Assembly (NCBI GenBank): GCA_945860375.1
Contig: CAMAQR010000005.1
Coordinates: 1 to 64,000 of the forward strand
DNA length: 64,000 nucleotides
Origin: Pseudorhodobacter antarcticus
GTDB taxonomy: Bacteria > Pseudomonadota > Alphaproteobacteria > Rhodobacterales > Rhodobacteraceae
Direction: 5' to 3'
Within the stretch, counting starts at the first letter, position 1, and each line of letters starts with the position of its first letter. The notes under the pieces were generated by a model. It was given only the letters and a program-made list of their open reading frames with translations. It was not told the origin of the DNA and made no database searches. Positions 34,639 to 44,395 of this stretch are shown here, one piece after another. Both the position numbers and the translations under genes were made by a program.

Positions 34639-36516
34639 ATGGCCAAAGCTGTGACGCAACCAGACGATGCGATCTTTCAGCTTCGGATGGCACGTTCCGG
34701 CCCAGACCTGTGGCCAATGCTGCAGGCGCTTTATGGCGACCACCCCGCCTATGTGCCCTTCTGCAAGGACCTGAATGCCGCCCTGCTGTCGGCGTGGAAA
34801 GACCGGCCCGACGACCTGAAACTGCTTGATCTGAAACGAGATTTGGAACCCGACTGGTTTCAACGCGCCGATATGGCGGGCTATGTGTTTTACATCGACC
34901 GCTTTGCCGGTGATCTGAACGGCGTGCTGTCCAAGCTCGATTATCTGGACGAGTTGGGGATTTCCTACGTCCATTTCATGCCCTGCCTGAAGCCCCGCCC
35001 CGGTGATTCCGATGGCGGTTATGCGGTGATGGACTACCGCAGCATCAACCCCGCTTATGGCACTTTGGATGACTTCAAAGCGGTTGCGACCGAGTTGCGG
35101 GGCCGGGGGATTTCGCTGTGCGTTGATCTTGTGTGCAACCACACCGCCAAGGAACACGACTGGGCGGTCAAAGCCGCTGCGGGCGACGTCAATTATCAGG
35201 ATATGTTCCTGATGTACGACAGCCCCTATATGCCGCAAGCCTATGAAAAGACGCTGGTCGAGGTGTTTCCCGACAATGCACCCGGCAATTTCACCCATCA
35301 CCCCGAGTTTGGCAAATGGGTCTGGACCACGTTCAACGACCATCAGTGGGATCTGAACTGGGCCAATCCGCAGGTGTTTCTGGAAATCACCAAGATTATG
35401 CTGCATCTGGCCAACACCGGGGTGGACATTCTGCGGCTGGATGCCGTGGCCTTCCTTTGGAAACGGCTGGGCACACGGTGCCAGTCCGAACCCGAGGTGC
35501 ATATGATTCTGCAGGCCCTGCGCGCCTGTTCCCGCATCGCCGCCCCGGCAATGATCCATCTGGAAGAGGCGATTGTGTCGCCGCAGGAAATGCTGCCCTA
35601 TCTGGGCCGGGGTCGCCACGACGGGCGCGAAGGCAATCTGGCCTATCACAACTCTCTGATGGTGCAATTCTGGTCGGCCCTTGCCACCCGCGACACCCGG
35701 CTGATGACGCATGTGCTGGCCACCCACTTCCCCGACCGGCTGACCAATGCCACCTATGCCACCTATATCCGCTGCCACGATGACATCGGCTGGGCGATCA
35801 CCGATGAGGATGCGGGTGCCCTGCAACTGTCGGGCCCGGCCCACCGCAGCTATCTGTCTGATTTCTACGAGGGCGGATTTGCGGGCAGCTTCGCCCAAGG
35901 CGTGCTGTTTCAAGAGCACAAGGCAACGGGGGACAAGCGGATTTCCGGCAGCTTTGCCTCACTGGCCGGTCTGGAAAAGGCGCAAGGCGGCGATCAGGTC
36001 GATGCGGCCTTGCAGCGGATGTTGCTCGGTCATGCGCTGATCGCCTGCTTTGGCGGCATCCCCCTGATCTATATGGGCGACGAGTTGGCGATGCTGAACG
36101 ACTACGGCTACCTAGATCGCCCCGATCACGCCCATGACAGCCGCTGGGTGCATCGCCCCATGATGGATTGGGCGCGGGCGGGGCAACGCCATAAGGCTGA
36201 TTCTGTGCCGGGCAAGGCGTTTGGGGGGCTGCGGCATATTCTGGCGCGGCGGCGCGCAACGCCGGGTCTGCACGCGGCGCATCCCACGAAAATCCTGCAA
36301 ACCGAGCGCGCTTCGGTGTTTGCGGTGCAGCGGTTGGACCCGACCGGACCGATCACCTGCCTGTTCAACTTTGCCGAACATTGGCAGCACATTCCCGGCG
36401 CTTGGCTGCGCGCGCAGGGCGTGATGCGCTGGCAGGATGAGTTGTCGGACAAGCGGGTGACGCTGTACGACGATCATCTGGCACTGCCGCCATTTGCGCG
36501 GGTTTGGCTGACCTAA
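34639..36516 (+). CDS. Amylosucrase-type GH13 enzyme
   Basis: The 625-residue protein matches amylosucrases (GH13_4), which build alpha-1,4-glucan from sucrose, in length (~630) and motifs. DILRLDAVAF gives the nucleophile D268, IHLEEAIV the acid/base E310 and YIRCHDDIGW the third acid D381. The D268-E310 distance of 42 residues equals that of Neisseria amylosucrase (286/328). CVDLVCNHTAKEHDW is the first conserved region. No signal peptide is seen, so it is likely cytoplasmic. The ATG at 34639 follows GGGGGG at 34626-34631, seven bases upstream. Its stop overlaps that of the convergent yggS gene. Sucrose hydrolase is an alternative. Confidence 0.86.
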   Translation: MAKAVTQPDDAIFQLRMARSGPDLWPMLQALYGDHPAYVPFCKDLNAALLSAWKDRPDDLKLLDLKRDLEPDWFQRADMAGYVFYIDRFAGDLNGVLSKLDYLDELGISYVHFMPCLKPRPGDSDGGYAVMDYRSINPAYGTLDDFKAVATELRGRGISLCVDLVCNHTAKEHDWAVKAAAGDVNYQDMFLMYDSPYMPQAYEKTLVEVFPDNAPGNFTHHPEFGKWVWTTFNDHQWDLNWANPQVFLEITKIMLHLANTGVDILRLDAVAFLWKRLGTRCQSEPEVHMILQALRACSRIAAPAMIHLEEAIVSPQEMLPYLGRGRHDGREGNLAYHNSLMVQFWSALATRDTRLMTHVLATHFPDRLTNATYATYIRCHDDIGWAITDEDAGALQLSGPAHRSYLSDFYEGGFAGSFAQGVLFQEHKATGDKRISGSFASLAGLEKAQGGDQVDAALQRMLLGHALIACFGGIPLIYMGDELAMLNDYGYLDRPDHAHDSRWVHRPMMDWARAGQRHKADSVPGKAFGGLRHILARRRATPGLHAAHPTKILQTERASVFAVQRLDPTGPITCLFNFAEHWQHIPGAWLRAQGVMRWQDELSDKRVTLYDDHLALPPFARVWLT

Positions 36517-37166
36517 GCGTAATTCCGCGCCCCGAAGATCGCTGAACCCACCCGCACATGCGTGGCCCCGGCGGCGATGGCGGCTTCAAAATCGCCGCTC
36601 ATCCCCATCGACAGGCCACTCAAACCGTTGCGCGCGGCCATTGCAGCCAGCAAGGCAAAATGCGGGGTGGAGTCTTCACCTTCAGGTGGGATGCACATCA
36701 GACCCACCGGGGCGAGGTCCATCGCGCGACAACTGGCAAGGAAGCCATCGACATCGCCGGGCAGCACGCCCGCCTTTTGCGGTTCCGACCCGGTGTTGAC
36801 CTGCACGAACAACTGCGGGCAGGAACCGCGATCCTGCGCCAGTTTGGCCAGCCTTTCTGCCAAAGACGCCCGGTCCACGGTGTGGATGGCGTCGAACAGA
36901 TCGACCGCCACCCGTGCCTTGTTGGTTTGCAGCGGGCCGATCATATGCACCTGCACCGGACCGAATTCGGCGCGCAAGCCCGGCCATTTGCCCTGCGCCT
37001 CTTGCACGTAATTCTCGCCAAACAGCCGATGCCCGGCGTTCAGCACGTCGCGGACGCGGGTGTCAGGCTGCACTTTGCTGACCGCGATCAGATGCACCGA
37101 GCCGGGCGCGCGGCCCGCCTTGGCGACAGCTTGCGCAATGCGGTCGGTGATCAAGTGCAATGACAT
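36513..37166 (-). CDS. YggS-family PLP-binding protein
   Basis: A 217-residue member of the YggS/PROSC family (PLP homeostasis protein). The PLP lysine lies in LIAVSKVQPDTRV, followed by RLFGENYVQEAQGKW, MIGPLQTNKARVAV and the C-terminal phosphate-binding GLSMGMSGDFEAAIAAGATHVRVGSAIFG (shown here only in part as GMSGDFEAAI and VRVGSAIFG). The ATG at 37166 has GGAG six bases upstream; another in-frame ATG is at 37172. The stop codon overlaps that of the convergent amylosucrase gene. Confidence 0.93.
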   Translation of the reverse strand: MSLHLITDRIAQAVAKAGRAPGSVHLIAVSKVQPDTRVRDVLNAGHRLFGENYVQEAQGKWPGLRAEFGPVQVHMIGPLQTNKARVAVDLFDAIHTVDRASLAERLAKLAQDRGSCPQLFVQVNTGSEPQKAGVLPGDVDGFLASCRAMDLAPVGLMCIPPEGEDSTPHFALLAAMAARNGLSGLSMGMSGDFEAAIAAGATHVRVGSAIFGARNYA

Positions 37167-37247
37167 AAGCATCTCCGGTTTTCCGGCACTTGGCCACAGC
37201 TTGGGGCAAAAGAAAAGGGCAGGCACCTGGCCCACCCCTGAAATGAA

Positions 37248-37271
37248 AAGAGCGGGCCAAAGCCCGCTCTT
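37248..37271 (-). terminator. Terminator left behind by a porin gene
   Basis: AAGAGCGGGC and GCCCGCTCTT form a perfect 10-bp stem with a 4-base loop. It lies 20 bases after the stop of the porin remnant. The surrounding sequence resembles the region after the intact porin gene at 39744-39770. Confidence 0.75.
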
Positions 37272-37290
37272 CAAAGGTTTGATCCTAAGA

Positions 37291-37428
37291 TCAGAATTCC
37301 ATCGACACGCCGATGTCGAACCCGGTTGCGCCATTGACCGAAGCAAAGCCGCCCTTGACAGCAGCGCCGCCGCCGAGGTCACACGAAGCACCGTTGATGT
37401 ATTGTTCGAGCAGATGGTCCCCGGCGTT
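37291..37428 (-). pseudogene. C-terminal remnant of an outer-membrane porin gene
   Basis: Read leftward, the last 29 codons before the TGA at 37291 encode DLGGGAAVKGGFASVNG... ending in GVSMEF. The intact porin at 39796 ends with DLGGGAVVMAGYGS... and GLGLSF at nearly the same spacing (31 residues), and both end in a terminal phenylalanine as porin beta-strands do. Upstream of it the frame meets a TAA at 37429 and no start is present. The rest of the porin is gone; the sulfotransferase gene lies just upstream. Confidence 0.7.
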
Positions 37429-37474
37429 TTAGACAGACAGTCGCGGACGGTTGCGGCAGCGGTCAACCGCCCTC

Positions 37475-39658
37475 TCAATCTGCCAAGAGACCCCGGTCGC
37501 GCAACACCTCGATCATCGGGGCGAGTTCCGCCTCATATCTTTGCCATGCCTTGACCGAGCCAGCCGAAATCGGTTGGCGAACCTGATAAACGCTGAGCGT
37601 GTCGACCTTGCGGGTGTTCTGGTGGAAGTTCAGGCAGGCATCCTCCCAGTCCAGTCCGGCGGCGGCGATCAGGCGGCGCGACTCGGGTTCCGGTTGGGCG
37701 ACGAGGGTTTCGTATTGCACTTCGGTAAAGGCATCCGGTGCCTCGGCGCGCCAGAAATCAACCATCTCGACGAAGGTGGCGTAGTAATGCGCCAGATCCC
37801 GCAGGTCGTAGGCGTAAAGATGCGTGCCTTCGGGAAAGCGGTTCTTGTAGATCGACAGCAGCGTATCGCGCGGATCGCGTCGCACCACGATGATGCGCGA
37901 CTGCGGCAGGATCAGCCGCACGAGGCCGATATACATATAGGTGCTGATCGATTTGTCGGTGATCACATCTGCGCCGGGGAAACGGCCCATCATGGTGCGG
38001 ATGAAATCCTGCCCCGCTTGCGCCATGTCAGCCATCGGCACATCTGCCAGCGCGCGCAAGGCAGCGGGATGGGTGCCCGCCCCCAGAAGCAGTTTCTGAC
38101 AGGCGGTCTGGAACAGCGCCAGTTCCCCTGCCCCGGTCACGCGCGAATGGCTGGCGATGATCTGTTCCACCAGCGTTGTCCCTGATCGCGGCATGCCGGT
38201 GACAAAAACCACCGGCGCAGTGGACGCCCCCGGCACCGAGGTTCCGGCCCAATCGAACCCGCGCAGCGCGGCCTGAACGGCGGCGACCTCGTCATGGCGT
38301 TGGGCCATGTCATAGGGAAACAGCTTGCGAACCGTGTCATTGGCGCGGCGGATGTGGGTGAAAGCGTCGTCGTGGCGTTTGACATCCTCGAGCGCCTTGC
38401 CAAGGGCGAAGTCAAAGCCCATGCGGGCGCGATCCGACAGGGCCGGGTTCTTGATGCGGTCTTCCATCAGGGCGATGATGGGATCATCTGGCTTGACCTT
38501 GAAGCCGGTGACAAAGCCACGCCACAACTCGCCGTCCATCGGGGCAAGATCCAGCGCCCGGCGGAACAGTGGATCGGCTTCGTCAAAGCGGCCAAGGGTT
38601 TGCAGGATGATCGCCTTGCGGTTCAGCGCCATCATGTAATCAGGCTTGAGCGCAAGGGCGCGGTCCACGAAATCCAGCGCCTGATCGTCGCGGCCCAGAT
38701 GCGAGACCGCTTGGGCCAGCAGCATCAGCGCCTCGGCCGAAGTGCCGCGCGACAGGGTGACGGCTTTGGCAAGCGCTGCTTCGGCCCCGGCATAATCGCG
38801 CATCAGGGTCAGCGTGTTGCCAAGCGCGATCTGGCCTTGCACCGATTTGGGGTGCAGGGCGACCAGACGTTCGGCAAATGGCAAGGCGCGGCCGGGCAGC
38901 ATGGCCTGATTGCGCAGCACAACATAGGCATGAAGCGCCTGTTCATGGCCCGGCGCGCGGGCGATGGCGGCACGATAGGACCGCAGGGCTGCATCGGCCT
39001 GCCCCAACCGCGCTTGTTCACGGCCTGCATTCAGAAACGCTTCGGAATAGAACGGGTCAAGGCGGGTGGCGTGCAGAAAACCGGCCAAGGCCTGTTCCGT
39101 CCTGCCTTGGGCGGCAAGGGCTGCGGCGACGAGATTGGCCAACACAGCCGACTTTGGATGGGCTTTCAGCAGGGCGGATGCCTCATCTTGGGCAGAAGAA
39201 AACTGGCCCTTGTCCATGAGCGCAATGATCCGGTCAAGACGAGCCCTGGGTGCGCCACCGGTTTCGGGGCGCGAGGCGGTGCGATGCCCGCCGAACCGAT
39301 CCTGCAGGCGCAGGCGAAGCGCGGCATCAATGCCAGCCCCTTTCAGCGCATCAAGAAAGGTCTTTTCCGATGCGCGGCGGCCATCCAGGGCGGTGATATC
39401 GGCCCAGGTGATCCAGACGGCGGGTTCGGCAGGGCGAAGCTTTGCAGCGGCGGCGGCATTTTCCAAAGCGCGGGGGAATTGGTCATCATCGGCCAAAATC
39501 TGCGCGGCTTGCCAGCGGGCCTCGGCGACGGTTGGATTGGCATCGATGATGCGCCCGAAAAGTGGCAGGGCCTGATCCGGGTGGCCTGACTGCATCAGGG
39601 CCAGCCCTTGGGCAAAAAGCGCCTTGAGATCAGCGGCGGATAGCAGCGCAGCGGTCAT
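37475..39658 (-). CDS. TPR-repeat sulfotransferase
   Basis: The 727-residue protein has two parts. Residues 1-~420 are tandem tetratricopeptide-type repeats (for example GHPDQALPLFGRIIDANPT, DPFYSEAFLNAGREQARLG). The C-terminal ~280 residues are a sulfotransferase domain with the PAPS-binding FVTGMPRSGTTLVEQIIASH and the 3'-phosphate site SRIIVVRRDPRDTLLS. It likely transfers sulfate to a glycan, lipid or protein. No signal peptide is visible. It lies between an intact porin gene and a porin remnant, all leftward. Acceptor unknown. Confidence 0.88.
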   Translation of the reverse strand: MTAALLSAADLKALFAQGLALMQSGHPDQALPLFGRIIDANPTVAEARWQAAQILADDDQFPRALENAAAAAKLRPAEPAVWITWADITALDGRRASEKTFLDALKGAGIDAALRLRLQDRFGGHRTASRPETGGAPRARLDRIIALMDKGQFSSAQDEASALLKAHPKSAVLANLVAAALAAQGRTEQALAGFLHATRLDPFYSEAFLNAGREQARLGQADAALRSYRAAIARAPGHEQALHAYVVLRNQAMLPGRALPFAERLVALHPKSVQGQIALGNTLTLMRDYAGAEAALAKAVTLSRGTSAEALMLLAQAVSHLGRDDQALDFVDRALALKPDYMMALNRKAIILQTLGRFDEADPLFRRALDLAPMDGELWRGFVTGFKVKPDDPIIALMEDRIKNPALSDRARMGFDFALGKALEDVKRHDDAFTHIRRANDTVRKLFPYDMAQRHDEVAAVQAALRGFDWAGTSVPGASTAPVVFVTGMPRSGTTLVEQIIASHSRVTGAGELALFQTACQKLLLGAGTHPAALRALADVPMADMAQAGQDFIRTMMGRFPGADVITDKSISTYMYIGLVRLILPQSRIIVVRRDPRDTLLSIYKNRFPEGTHLYAYDLRDLAHYYATFVEMVDFWRAEAPDAFTEVQYETLVAQPEPESRRLIAAAGLDWEDACLNFHQNTRKVDTLSVYQVRQPISAGSVKAWQRYEAELAPMIEVLRDRGLLAD

Positions 39659-39743
39659 GACATATTCCGGGGTTCAAAAGAAGAATGCCTGTCGGATACC
39701 CGAGGGCAGCGCCCATGTCGAGAATAGCGGGGGCTGAAATGGA

Positions 39744-39770
39744 AAAGAGCGGGCACAAGGCCCGCTCTTT
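39744..39770 (-). terminator. Porin gene terminator
   Basis: AAAGAGCGGGC and GCCCGCTCTTT form a perfect 11-bp stem with loop ACAAG, 25 bases after the porin stop. The run of U's is short and the stem itself supplies the terminal A/U pairs. Confidence 0.78.
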
Positions 39771-39795
39771 CCATCAGATCAAGACTTGCGTCAGA

Positions 39796-40656
39796 TCAGA
39801 ACGACAGGCCGAGACCGATCGAGTACTGCGGATCGCCACCGCCGAGGTCCGAACCGTAGCCAGCCATAACCACAGCACCGCCGCCGAGGTCATAGTTTGC
39901 AACCAGGCCGTAGCCATCGGTGGTCGTGACGCCGTTATCGAACGCGCCATAGTTGACTGCAACCATCAGCGCACCGGTGGTGTAGCCGAGGCCCAAGCCC
40001 ATGTGCGTGTCACCGTTGTCGAGGTCCGAGAAGTTCACAGCGTACTGAACTGCGCCCATTTCGCCAGCAACGCTCACACCCATGACCGTGTCGACGCCAT
40101 CAGCCTGATAGCCGAAGCCCAGCTTCACGCCGGAAACGGCGTACTTCACGCCCAGGCCAATGACCGGGTCGCCAGCGCCGTTGTCGTCCAGCTCGATCGA
40201 AGCTGCAAGGCCAAGGTCGCCAGCCGAGTATTCGTAGCGAACGATCTGACCGTCGTAAGTGCCGTCCAAGCCGCCGTTGCCGCTGTAGCCGACGTGGGAG
40301 GTGTGATCATCGGCAATCGAAGTGCCCATGCCGGTTTCCGACAAAGCCCAGTCAAAGCCGCCATCGGTGTCACCCATGGTGAGTTTGCCGAAAGCGCCCG
40401 AGATGAACACGGCGGTGCCGCTGTGCGCAAAATTGTTGACGTTGGTCTCGTCCAGATCGATTGCAGCACCGAACGACAGGCCGCCGTCGGTTTCGCCCGT
40501 CATCGTGAAGGTCACTTCAACGTCCTGGTAGAACTGGGTGTCACCGACGTTTGCGCCGCCGATGATGCCCATTTCGGCGTATCCGGAAATTGCCACTTCA
40601 GCAGCAGCAAAGCCAGCGGTGCCAGCGAGGATGGTGGTCGCAAGAAGAATCTTTTT
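39796..40656 (-). CDS. Outer-membrane porin, Rhodobacter type
   Basis: The 286-residue protein is a beta-barrel porin. A signal peptide (KKILLATTILAGTAGFAAAE) is followed by EVAISGYAEMGIIGG and DVEVTFTMTGETDGGLSFGAAIDLDETN. The mature protein is acidic and Gly-rich, and ends in LGLSF with the terminal Phe. ATG 40656 is chosen because GAGG lies six bases upstream; an in-frame ATG at 40698 gives a poor N-terminus. Length is normal for a 16-strand Rhodobacter-like porin. A strong terminator follows. It is probably an abundant protein. Confidence 0.93.
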   Translation of the reverse strand, partial: KKILLATTILAGTAGFAAAEVAISGYAEMGIIGGANVGDTQFYQDVEVTFTMTGETDGGLSFGAAIDLDETNVNNFAHSGTAVFISGAFGKLTMGDTDGGFDWALSETGMGTSIADDHTSHVGYSGNGGLDGTYDGQIVRYEYSAGDLGLAASIELDDNGAGDPVIGLGVKYAVSGVKLGFGYQADGVDTVMGVSVAGEMGAVQYAVNFSDLDNGDTHMGLGLGYTTGALMVAVNYGAFDNGVTTTDGYGLVANYDLGGGAVVMAGYGSDLGGGDPQYSIGLGLSF

Positions 40657-41077
40657 CATAGTTTCCCTCATTTTTTTATCTAGGAAGGTGCGGCCCAACT
40701 TGGGGAGTCCAAACTGAGTATGCTGCTTTTTCCCTTGTCAGGGCCGCGATTGCAATGCGAACCCACTGCCGGGGGGGGAAAGACGCAAGGGATGATGCAG
40801 TCTTGCCACAGTGATTGCCCCGACATGTGCCGCTTTGCCGCCGCAGCCAGAACATCGCCGCATCCCAGACCATATTGGTCAGAAAACCGTGGCAATCCAC
40901 GCAATTCTGCCCCGCACCCCTGCCAAGGCAGCCAACAGCCGGGCCAACCGACTCACCCTCGCGCGCGTTCTATGTGTAAACCTGCCGCAACAGCGCCGCA
41001 CCACCGCCCGAACCGAAAAGCCTTGGCACTGCACGGCGGCTAAGCTAGACAGGCGCAAAGGAACCTTGGGGGGCCGG
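40657..41077. other. 421-base intergenic space upstream of the porin and DUF3576 genes
   Basis: Divergent space between the porin (leftward) and the DUF3576 lipoprotein (rightward). It must hold both promoters. A G-run of nine bases sits near 40771, and TTTTTTT just upstream of the porin. I see no clear -35/-10 pair or small gene. Confidence 0.4.
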
Positions 41078-41632
41078 ATGCACCTTTACAGCCTGTCTCG
41101 TATCGCTTTGGTCTGCGGCCTGTCCGTGACGCTTGCCGGATGTGGCGGCGGCATTTCCAGTGGCGACAGCGGCTTGTTTCGCAAAGGCGGGGCAACAAAC
41201 CCGTCTGAGGGGCAGCTTGACCGCAAGGCCCGCGCCGATGCCCAGCGCGCCGCCATTGCCCGCGCCGAAGGCACGGGCAAAAAACGCTCAACCCTCTGGG
41301 ATCTGTTCAGCGACTCGGACAACCCGAGTGCGACGATAGGGGTGAACAAGTATATCTGGGCCGCCAGCCTTGATGTGCTGAACTTTTTGCCCATCGAATC
41401 GGTTGATCCGTTCACCGGGGTGATTGTCACCGGTTACGGCACGCCTCCGGGTGGGGGTGGGTCATACCGCGCCACGATCTATGTGCAAGACCCGGCGCTG
41501 GACGCCCGCAGCCTGAAGCTGGCGATGCAGGGGCGTGGCGGCGGTGCCGTCGACCCTGCCACCATCCGCGCGATTGAAGATGCGATTCTGACCCGTGCGC
41601 GCCAGCTGCGCATTCAGGACGGCAACCTGTAA
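41078..41632 (+). CDS. DUF3576 lipoprotein
   Basis: The 184-residue product has a lipoprotein signal (ALVCGLSVTLAGCGGG; acylated Cys in LAGC). The mature part contains the DUF3576 signature KKRSTLWDLFSDSDNPSATIGVN (only part quoted here: STLWDLFSDSDNPSAT) and VNKYIWAASLDVLNFLPIESV. The function is unknown. The ATG at 41078 is the only start that places the lipobox at the right distance; the upstream open frame (to 40811) is not export-like. It precedes leuS, a common alphaproteobacterial neighbour pair. Confidence 0.88.
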   Translation: MHLYSLSRIALVCGLSVTLAGCGGGISSGDSGLFRKGGATNPSEGQLDRKARADAQRAAIARAEGTGKKRSTLWDLFSDSDNPSATIGVNKYIWAASLDVLNFLPIESVDPFTGVIVTGYGTPPGGGGSYRATIYVQDPALDARSLKLAMQGRGGGAVDPATIRAIEDAILTRARQLRIQDGNL

Positions 41633-41680
41633 GCTGCCGTTTTGGTGGATGCGGCAGGCCGGGGGCAGGCCCCGGACTTC

Positions 41681-41711
41681 GGGATATTTCAGCGCGCAGG
41701 CTGGACCTTGG
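41681..41711. repeat. Possible degenerate copy of the dispersed repeat
   Basis: A GGATATTTCAGCGCGCAGG string follows a GCCGGGGGC/GCCCCGG hairpin between the DUF3576 and leuS genes. Only the GATATTT core resembles the family. Weak. Confidence 0.25.
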
Positions 41712-41758
41712 CCCCCTTGGCGGTGTAATCCCGCGACAACCCAAGCATGAGGCCCGAT

Positions 41759-44395
41759 ATGTCACGCTATGAACCCAAGTCGATCGAACCGAAATGGCAG
41801 GCGATCTGGGATAGGGCGGGCACCTTCATTGCGCGGCGCGATCCGGCCAAGCCCAAGTATTATGTGCTGGAAATGTTCCCCTATCCGTCGGGTCGCATCC
41901 ACATGGGCCATGTGCGCAACTATACCATGGGCGACGTTGTGGCGCGGTATAAGGCGGCGCAGGGCTTTTCCGTGCTGCACCCGATGGGCTGGGACGCCTT
42001 CGGCATGCCCGCCGAGAATGCCGCGATGGAGCGCGGCGGCCATCCGCGCGACTGGACCTATGGCAACATCGCCGACATGCGCGCGCAGATGAAGCCCTTG
42101 GGCCTGTCGATCGACTGGACCCGCGAATTCGCCACCTGCGACCCGGAATATTACGGCCAACAGCAGTCCATGTTCATAGACATGATGGCCAAGGGCCTGG
42201 TGTACCGCAAGAATGCCGTGGTGAACTGGGATCCGGTCGATATGACCGTGCTGGCCAATGAACAGGTCATCGATGGCAAAGGCTGGCGGTCGAATGCGCC
42301 CGTTGAACGGCGCGAGTTGACGCAGTGGTTCTTCAAGATCAGCGATTATTCCGGCGAATTGCTGTCGGCGCTGGACGGTCTGACCCACTGGCCCGACAAG
42401 GTGCGGCTGATGCAGGCCAACTGGATCGGCAAATCGCGCGGCTTGCAGTTTGCGTTCTCCACCGTGGACGCGCCCGAAGGCTTTGACCGGCTGGAGGTCT
42501 ATACGACCCGGCCTGACACCCTGCTGGGTGCGTCCTTTGCGGCAATTTCCCCCGATCATCCGCTGGCGAAACATCTGGAACGTCACGACGCAGGCATTGC
42601 CGCCTTTGTGGCCGAGTGCCGCAAGGGTGGCACCACCGCCGAGGCGATGGAAACCGCCGAGAAAATCGGCATGGACACCGGCATCAGCGTGCGCCATCCC
42701 TTTGACGACACAGTGGAATTGCCGGTCTATATCGCCAACTTCATCCTGATGGATTACGGCACCGGGGCGATTTTCGGCTGCCCGGCGCATGACGCCCGCG
42801 ACTTTGAATTCGCGACGAAATACGATCTGCCGATCCGCTCGGTGTTCGTGGCCGAAGGGGCCGAGGATACCGCCCTGACCGAAGCCTACGTTCCGATGAA
42901 ATCCGAGCGGGTCCATTACATCCGCGGTTTCGCGGGCGACGATCTGCAAACCGGCGAAGACGCCATCCTCGCCGCCATCACCCATTGCGAATCTGTCGGC
43001 GTGGGGCGCGGCGTCACCAACTACCGCCTGCGCGACTGGGGGATTTCCCGGCAGCGCTATTGGGGCTGCCCTATCCCCGTGGTGCATTGCGACGCCTGCG
43101 GTGTGGTGGCCGAGAAGAAGGAAAACCTGCCGGTCGAACTCCCTTACGATGTCACCTTCGACATTCCCGGCAACCCGCTGGACCGGCACCCGACCTGGCG
43201 CAATTGCGCCTGCCCCAACTGCGGCCAACCGGCGCGGCGCGAAACCGACACCATGGACACGTTCATGGACAGCTCTTGGTACTACGCCCGCTTCACCAGC
43301 CCGCACGCCACCACACCCACCAATGCCGAAGACGCCGCCTATTGGATGAACGTCGATCAATACATCGGCGGCATTGAGCATGCGATTCTGCACCTGCTCT
43401 ATTCCCGCTTCTTCGCCCGCGCCATGCATGCCACCGGGCATCTGCCCGCCAAGGCGATTGAACCCTTCAACGCCCTGTTCACCCAAGGCATGGTCACGCA
43501 TGAGATTTACCTGACCCGCGACGCCAATGGCCGCCCGATCTATCATCTGCCCGAGGATGTGACGACCTTCACTCTGGCCGACCGCCGCGTCACGGTGCTC
43601 GGCGATGTCCCGCTGCCCGATCCCGACATGATCGCCGATGTGGATGCATGGCTTCAGGGACTCAGCGACGCAGGCGCACTGGTGGAGGTGGTCCCCTCTG
43701 CGAAAATGTCGAAATCGAAGAAAAACGTCGTCGATCCGATGAACATCATCGAGGCCTTCGGGGCCGACACCGCCCGTTGGTTCGTGATGTCGGACTCACC
43801 GCCAGAGCGTGACGTGGAATGGACGGCATCGGGGGCCGAGGCCACCTTCAAACACCTGTCGCGCGTCTGGTCCCTGTGCGACCGCATCGGCAACATGCCC
43901 GCCGATCACATCGGCGTTGGCGACGCCGACCTCGCCCGCGCCATCGCCAAAGCCGTCGATGAAGTCACCCGCAGCATCGAGGGATTCGCCTTCAACAAGG
44001 CCATCGCGAAACTTTACGAATTCACCAACACGCTGGCCAAGGCCAATGCCTCCACGCCCGCGATGAAGCAAGCCATCCGTACGCTGGCGCAGCTGATGTG
44101 CCCGATGACGCCGCATTTGGCCGAATCGATCTGGACTTACCAAGGCGGCGCGGACCTGTGCGCCCAAGCCCCATGGCCGGTGGCCGATCCGGCGCTGCTG
44201 ATCGACGACACCGTGACCCTGCCCATTCAGATCAACGGCAAACGTCGGGCGGAAATCAGCGTGCCCGCCGACATGCCAGCATCCGAGGTTGAAAAACTGG
44301 CACTGGCGAACGAGGATGTGCAGAAGTTTCTGGCGGGCGCGCCCGTGAAGAAGCTGATCGTTGTCCCGGGGCGCATCATCAATGTCGTCATTTAA
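41759..44395 (+). CDS. leuS: Leucyl-tRNA synthetase
   Basis: This class I enzyme charges tRNA-Leu. The 878-residue protein has the HIGH-type motif [15 protein letters not shown], the editing (CP1) domain with [20 protein letters not shown] and the KMSKS loop [13 protein letters not shown]. The C-terminal ends [16 protein letters not shown], a usual LeuS ending. ATG 41759 gives the family start [17 protein letters not shown]; an earlier ATG at 41747 is less likely. The 3' end overlaps lptE by 14 bases. Confidence 0.97.
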   Translation: MSRYEPKSIEPKWQAIWDRAGTFIARRDPAKPKYYVLEMFPYPSGRIHMGHVRNYTMGDVVARYKAAQGFSVLHPMGWDAFGMPAENAAMERGGHPRDWTYGNIADMRAQMKPLGLSIDWTREFATCDPEYYGQQQSMFIDMMAKGLVYRKNAVVNWDPVDMTVLANEQVIDGKGWRSNAPVERRELTQWFFKISDYSGELLSALDGLTHWPDKVRLMQANWIGKSRGLQFAFSTVDAPEGFDRLEVYTTRPDTLLGASFAAISPDHPLAKHLERHDAGIAAFVAECRKGGTTAEAMETAEKIGMDTGISVRHPFDDTVELPVYIANFILMDYGTGAIFGCPAHDARDFEFATKYDLPIRSVFVAEGAEDTALTEAYVPMKSERVHYIRGFAGDDLQTGEDAILAAITHCESVGVGRGVTNYRLRDWGISRQRYWGCPIPVVHCDACGVVAEKKENLPVELPYDVTFDIPGNPLDRHPTWRNCACPNCGQPARRETDTMDTFMDSSWYYARFTSPHATTPTNAEDAAYWMNVDQYIGGIEHAILHLLYSRFFARAMHATGHLPAKAIEPFNALFTQGMVTHEIYLTRDANGRPIYHLPEDVTTFTLADRRVTVLGDVPLPDPDMIADVDAWLQGLSDAGALVEVVPSAKMSKSKKNVVDPMNIIEAFGADTARWFVMSDSPPERDVEWTASGAEATFKHLSRVWSLCDRIGNMPADHIGVGDADLARAIAKAVDEVTRSIEGFAFNKAIAKLYEFTNTLAKANASTPAMKQAIRTLAQLMCPMTPHLAESIWTYQGGADLCAQAPWPVADPALLIDDTVTLPIQINGKRRAEISVPADMPASEVEKLALANEDVQKFLAGAPVKKLIVVPGRIINVVI

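Noticed and set aside
41762..43546. 594-codon open frame opposite to leuS
   Set aside because: Antisense shadow of a well-conserved synthetase with HIGH and KMSKS motifs.
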